Source: Planctomycetes bacterium UBA1662
GTDB lineage: Bacteria; Planctomycetota; UBA8108
NCBI GenBank assembly: GCA_002320775.1
Contig: DCKY01000142.1
Location: 1 to 10,711 of the forward strand
Length of the DNA stretch: 10,711 nt
Reading direction: 5' to 3'
Shown here: piece after piece, positions 7,693-10,711 of the stretch
Position numbering within the stretch: position 1 is the first letter of the stretch
How the letters are laid out: every line of letters starts with the position of its first letter
Translations under genes and position numbers: made by a program
Notes under the pieces: model-generated
What the model was told of the DNA's origin: nothing
Databases searched by the model: none
What the model saw: the letters and a program-made list of their open reading frames with translations, nothing else

Positions 7693-7705
7693 AAGGTTTC
7701 CGCGA

Positions 7706-8695
7706 ATGAACACTCTCAAAACAACCATCTTATCCTTCCTCCTGCTGGCCCTCGCCGCCGGCAGCCTCCCGGCCCAGGACTCCTCCACGGCCGGCTGGGA
7801 AAAAATCCAGCTGCGAAGCGGAAACTCCCTGCAGGGGAAGGTTATCAAGAGGACCGACACGGATATCTTCCTCGATGTCGGCTATACCATACTCCGCATC
7901 CCGCGCGCCTCGATCGATATCATCACGGCGCAGGCGGAGAGTGCCGACCCCGCGGCCGGGAAGGCCGGCAACAAAGCCGGCCCGCAAGCCGACTCCATCT
8001 TCTTCACCCGCAGGCTTGACTCCGGAACCATCGAAGAAAAAGCCAGGGCGGTCGCCGAGGGAGTCGTCCAGGTTCTCTGCCTCAGCAAGTCCGGCTCCGG
8101 CTTCATCATCAACCGGAAAGAAGGCTACGTGGTGACCAACTACCACGTCATCGAACAGGAACGGGATATCTCACTGATGATCTACGTAAAGGAAAAGAAG
8201 GGCCTGCGTAAGGAAAAGGTCAGCGATGTCCGAATCGTCGCCTTCAACCCTTTCTTTGACCTCGCTCTACTCAAGATCGAAAACCCTGAAAAGGTACCCC
8301 TTCGAGAAACCTACCTGGGAGACTACAACCGAGTCAAGATCGGCGATCCGGTCTTCGCCATCGGAAATCCGCTGGGCCTCGACCGCACGGTTTCGGATGG
8401 AATCGTCAGCAACCGCAGTCGCGCCCTTGGCGGCAAGCTGTCGATCCAGACCACGGCGGCCATCAATCCCGGCAATAGCGGCGGCCCTCTCTTCAACAAC
8501 CGTGGAGAGGTCATCGGTGTCACCAGCTCAAAGATCATGGGTGGCGAGTCGCTTGGCTTTGCCATACCGATACAGTATGTTAAGGATTTTCTCAGAAACA
8601 GGGAGGCCTTCGCCTTTGACAAGGACAACCCCAATACGGGTTTCCGCTATCTGAAGCCGCCTCCAAAGAAACAAAAGGCCAAAAAGAAGAAATAA
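7706..8695 (+). CDS. Exported trypsin-like serine protease (S1C/DegP-like catalytic domain, no PDZ)
   Basis: The 329-residue product has a signal peptide (cleavage near LPAQ, residue 24). A small beta-rich segment at about 31-75 (WEKIQLRSGNSLQGKV...ILRIPRASI) resembles short SH3-like modules seen in some exported planctomycete proteins. The trypsin fold spans about 118-305, with a complete catalytic triad: H147 in TNYHVI, D185 in DLALLKI, and S258 in GNSGGP. The oxyanion/pocket region includes AIGNPLGLD and a Leu-Gly-Phe-Ala-Ile-Pro motif. Typical DegP/HtrA proteins continue into one or two PDZ domains. Here the chain ends soon after the protease domain in a lysine-rich tail, so substrate selection must rely on another element or partner. 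The ATG at 7706 has an AAAGG Shine-Dalgarno (7692-7696) overlapping the previous stop, a 13-bp intergenic gap and tight coupling. The propeller protein before it or the exported protein after it could be partner or substrate; neither is shown. Confidence 0.92.
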   Translation: MNTLKTTILSFLLLALAAGSLPAQDSSTAGWEKIQLRSGNSLQGKVIKRTDTDIFLDVGYTILRIPRASIDIITAQAESADPAAGKAGNKAGPQADSIFFTRRLDSGTIEEKARAVAEGVVQVLCLSKSGSGFIINRKEGYVVTNYHVIEQERDISLMIYVKEKKGLRKEKVSDVRIVAFNPFFDLALLKIENPEKVPLRETYLGDYNRVKIGDPVFAIGNPLGLDRTVSDGIVSNRSRALGGKLSIQTTAAINPGNSGGPLFNNRGEVIGVTSSKIMGGESLGFAIPIQYVKDFLRNREAFAFDKDNPNTGFRYLKPPPKKQKAKKKK

Positions 8696-8703
8696 GAGGG
8701 TCG

Positions 8704-8720
8704 CGAAGCGTGAGGCTTCG
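8704..8720 (+). other. Small hairpin between the protease gene and the DUF3352-like gene
   Basis: CGAAGC and GCTTCG form a perfect 6-bp stem with a five-base GTGAG loop, starting 8 bases after the protease stop codon. No T-run follows, so it is not a classical terminator. It may protect the 3' end of processed upstream mRNA or tune expression of the next gene. Confidence 0.35.
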
Positions 8721-8770
8721 GGATCCGAACCAGGTTATTAGTGAAAGCCCAATACGAAAGGAATCTGAAA

Positions 8771-10531
8771 ATGCTGAAACGCTTGTTACTTCCCCTCATC
8801 GCCATCATGGTCGGACTGAGTGCCTGGACGATAGCCCAGGACAAACAGACGGTCGTTGTTGGACCATCCATTCTCAAGACTCTTCCGAAGAATACGACAC
8901 TCGTTCTGCACGCTCCGAGCCTTGCCAGCATCGTCCGGGACTTCAAGAACTCCCCGATCTACAAGCTGAAGGACAAACAGGAATTCACCGAGCTCCTCGA
9001 CCAGGCCGAACAGAGCCTCGAGGAAGCCAGGCAGACCGTCATCGCCGAAACCCAGATCGATCCGATCGAGATGCTGGGCGCCGTAAAGGGTGAGGCCGTC
9101 CTCGCCGTAGGCGACATCTCGAAGGTCATCAAGAGCCTTGGAGAGGCCCTGATGAACATGGAGGAGCCCGAACTGGATTCCGAGTCGATGCCGCTTCTGA
9201 TGGGCGTCGACGCCCTCGGTGGGCGCGAGAAGTTCAAGAAGAACATCCTCTCCCTGATGGCCCTGGCCGTCCGCGAGGGAGCCGGAGTCAAGACCGAGGA
9301 CTTCCACGGCGGCAAGATTACCACCCTGAGCCCCCCCGAGGGTGCGGAGGGTGGCCCCGAGAGGATCTACATAGGCGAGAAGGGCTCGAAGTTCTTCCTT
9401 GCCTTCAGCAGGAAATTCCTCGAGCAGACCATCGTCAAGCTCTCGGAGGCGAATCCTGAAGACTCCCTTGAAAACGATCCCGGCTTCAAGGAAACCGCGG
9501 GGCGACTGGGCAAGGGAAACCACGCCAGCTTCTTCATGAACATGAAGCCCATCCTGAAGGCCGTCAACGGCGCCATGGAGGGCAACCCCTTTGTCTTCCT
9601 CTGGCAGACCGTTGAGAAGGTGCTCTTCGGAACCTCCCTCAACAACTTCGGAATGGCAATCGCTCTGGAAGAGAATGGAATCCGCTCCAAGAGCTTTGTC
9701 CACAACAATGGAGCCTCTGACGGCATGCTGGGCTGGTTCAAGAGCAAGCCCTTCGCCGCTTCGCCTCCCTCCATCGTCCCCGGAGACGCGGGCACCTACA
9801 ACGTCTCCGGCCTCAATGCCGAGGCGATCACCAAATCCGTAAAGATGATGCTCAACCTCGTCCAGTCCTTCGCCGCCCTGCAGGGCGCCGAGGCCAATGT
9901 CGAGGAGATGTTCGAGGCGGAGATGGGCTTCAAGCTCTCCTCTCTGCTCAGCAGCATCGGAAACCGTCTGCACTATTTCGGATCGGGGCAGTCCGGCGGT
10001 ATTGAAAATCCGCTTGGCGACATGACGATCGTCCTCGAGCTCTCCAACGATGCCCCCTGGAAGAAGCTCGTGAACAAGGCCATCGAGATGTCCGGCGGCG
10101 CATTCGAACCGAAAAAGTACATGGGCCGCGACGTCTTTGTCATGGGAGACGGGTTCTCCGGACCGCAGCCGGCCGTCTGTATCTCCGACAAGATGATCAT
10201 CTTCGGATCAGAGCCGGAGAACGTCCAGAAGGTGATCCGCAGGATCGGCAAGGACTCTCCAGGACTGGCTGACAATGCCGAGTTCAAGGAGGCTCTCGGC
10301 AAGCTTCCGGCGCAGGTCACCGGGCTCGCCTACCAGAGCTCCTCGGTCGCCGCCAGCTATATGGAAATGATCGAGCAGGCTCTGCAATTCTCGCCCGCTG
10401 GCGATGCTGTCCCGCCTGAAGCAATGAGAGCTCTGAACGCCCTCCTGAACCTCATGGGAACCTCCGCCAGCTATACGAGCTGGACGGAAAAAGGTCTCTA
10501 TTCAGAGGGCTCGACCCGCTTCAAAAAGTAG
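8771..10531 (+). CDS. Exported DUF3352-like protein, function unknown
   Basis: From ATG 8771 the product has 586 residues and a clear signal peptide (hydrophobic 5-20, cleavage near TIAQ, residue 23). After this, LPKNTTLVLHAP (38-49) and a Tyr-Lys-Leu helix resemble the opening of DUF3352-type proteins, which begin with a 'LPADT...' strand. A 'lAVGD' strand, a 'FFLAFS' strand and a repeat of the same alpha/beta layout follow, including ISDKMIIFGS near residue 473. No catalytic motif is apparent. Family members are exported or membrane-associated, widespread in planctomycetes and cyanobacteria, and uncharacterised. I prefer ATG 8771 over the in-frame GTG at 8741: AAAGGAA at 8757-8763 gives good Shine-Dalgarno spacing, and the shorter N-terminus looks like a normal signal peptide. 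The gene follows the protease by 75 bp without a terminator, so it is probably cotranscribed. The family assignment rests on pattern resemblance only. Confidence 0.78.
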   Translation: MLKRLLLPLIAIMVGLSAWTIAQDKQTVVVGPSILKTLPKNTTLVLHAPSLASIVRDFKNSPIYKLKDKQEFTELLDQAEQSLEEARQTVIAETQIDPIEMLGAVKGEAVLAVGDISKVIKSLGEALMNMEEPELDSESMPLLMGVDALGGREKFKKNILSLMALAVREGAGVKTEDFHGGKITTLSPPEGAEGGPERIYIGEKGSKFFLAFSRKFLEQTIVKLSEANPEDSLENDPGFKETAGRLGKGNHASFFMNMKPILKAVNGAMEGNPFVFLWQTVEKVLFGTSLNNFGMAIALEENGIRSKSFVHNNGASDGMLGWFKSKPFAASPPSIVPGDAGTYNVSGLNAEAITKSVKMMLNLVQSFAALQGAEANVEEMFEAEMGFKLSSLLSSIGNRLHYFGSGQSGGIENPLGDMTIVLELSNDAPWKKLVNKAIEMSGGAFEPKKYMGRDVFVMGDGFSGPQPAVCISDKMIIFGSEPENVQKVIRRIGKDSPGLADNAEFKEALGKLPAQVTGLAYQSSSVAASYMEMIEQALQFSPAGDAVPPEAMRALNALLNLMGTSASYTSWTEKGLYSEGSTRFKK

Positions 10532-10544
10532 CGAGTACCATCAG

Positions 10545-10601
10545 CCGACCTGGTGCGTATAATCGGCCGACATGAAAGCTGAACAGATACAACCAGGTCG
10601 G
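10545..10601. repeat. 10-bp perfect inverted repeat around the start of the gamma-glutamyltransferase-like gene
   Basis: CCGACCTGGT at 10545-10554 is the exact complement of ACCAGGTCGG at 10592-10601. The 37 bases between them hold the TATAAT box, the in-frame upstream stop and the start codon. The right arm lies in codons 7-10 of the gene. In RNA reading through from the upstream operon the arms could pair and close a stem around the start codon; in DNA they could be paired operator sites. About one such 10-bp pair with a spacer below 50 bases could occur by chance in a window this size. Confidence 0.5.
10558..10563 (+). promoter_or_regulatory. Perfect TATAAT box directly before the last gene
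   Basis: TATAAT ends 8 bases before the ATG at 10572. Transcription from it would begin at about 10570-10572 and produce a leaderless or nearly leaderless mRNA. No good -35 box lies 16-18 bases upstream. The gene also has no Shine-Dalgarno, which agrees with leaderless initiation. Confidence 0.3.
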
Positions 10602-10711
10602 GGTCTCGTGGCCGCCCCCCAGGCGGAAGCGGCCTACGAGGGCGCTCGTGTCCTTACCGATGGGGGGAACGCCGCAGATGCCCTGGTCACCGCCGCGTTT
10701 GTCCAGGGCGT
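10572..10711 (+). CDS. Gamma-glutamyltransferase family protein, N-terminal fragment cut by the window edge
   Basis: The first 46 codons are visible. Residues 9-46 (GRGLVAAP...EGARVLTDGGNAADALVTAAF) match the N-terminal signature of gamma-glutamyltranspeptidases, in which a Gly-x-Val-Ala-x-x-x-x-x-Ala segment is followed by GGNAxDA. These N-terminal nucleophile hydrolases cleave or transfer the gamma-glutamyl group of glutathione and related amides after self-processing. The catalytic threonine would lie beyond the window, so activity cannot be judged. No signal peptide is present, whereas classical bacterial enzymes are periplasmic. This one is therefore probably cytoplasmic or an acylase-like relative. 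An in-frame TAA at 10560-10562 leaves ATG 10572 as the only reasonable start. No Shine-Dalgarno precedes it. Confidence 0.75.
   Translation, partial: MKAEQIQPGRGLVAAPQAEAAYEGARVLTDGGNAADALVTAAFVQG

Noticed and set aside
8786..9973. Minus-strand open frame of 395 codons
   Set aside because: It is antisense to the DUF3352-like gene. It is open because of high GC and codon bias on the plus strand, and has no signal peptide, domain or ribosome binding site of its own.

Overview
The window is high-GC bacterial DNA with dense coding. Its gene content is typical of secretome-rich environmental bacteria: a TPR/FG-GAP/UnbV lipoprotein, a second large FG-GAP propeller protein, a PDZ-less trypsin-like protease, a DUF3352-like exported protein, and a xylose-isomerase-like TIM barrel protein. 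The combination fits Planctomycetota best, with Acidobacteriota or another deep-branching Gram-negative group as alternatives. This is an inference from gene content, because no phylogenetic marker gene is present. I see no mobile element, CRISPR array, tRNA or rRNA.

Layout. Positions 1-2528 (minus) hold an incomplete lipoprotein gene of at least 842 codons: lipobox, TPRs, one seven-bladed FG-GAP propeller, an UnbV/ASPIC domain and a further conserved C-terminal domain that runs off the left edge. A 248-bp divergent gap follows, with a terminator-like hairpin pointing toward the lipoprotein gene. Positions 2777-3298 (plus) encode a small Cys-rich protein built from two CxxC/CxxC units. Positions 3416-4165 (plus) encode a DedA-family membrane protein with a Lys/Glu-rich tail. 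It converges, with an 8-bp gap, on a sugar-phosphate-isomerase/epimerase-like gene (4174-5019, minus).

After a 342-bp regulatory gap (5020-5361) carrying a sigma70-like promoter and tandem direct repeats, three plus-strand genes form a probable operon of exported proteins. These are a 776-residue double FG-GAP propeller protein (5362-7692), a trypsin-like serine protease (7706-8695) and a DUF3352-like protein (8771-10531). All three begin with signal peptides, so they probably act together outside the cytoplasm, but their joint function is unknown. The window ends in the first 46 codons of a gamma-glutamyltransferase-family gene (10572 onward). Its start codon has no Shine-Dalgarno sequence, lies just after a perfect TATAAT box, and is enclosed by a 10-bp perfect inverted repeat.

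The most interesting items are the uncharacterised three-gene exported operon and its possible operator, the duplicated CxxC protein, the probable 14-blade architecture of the large FG-GAP protein, and the unusual start region of the last gene.
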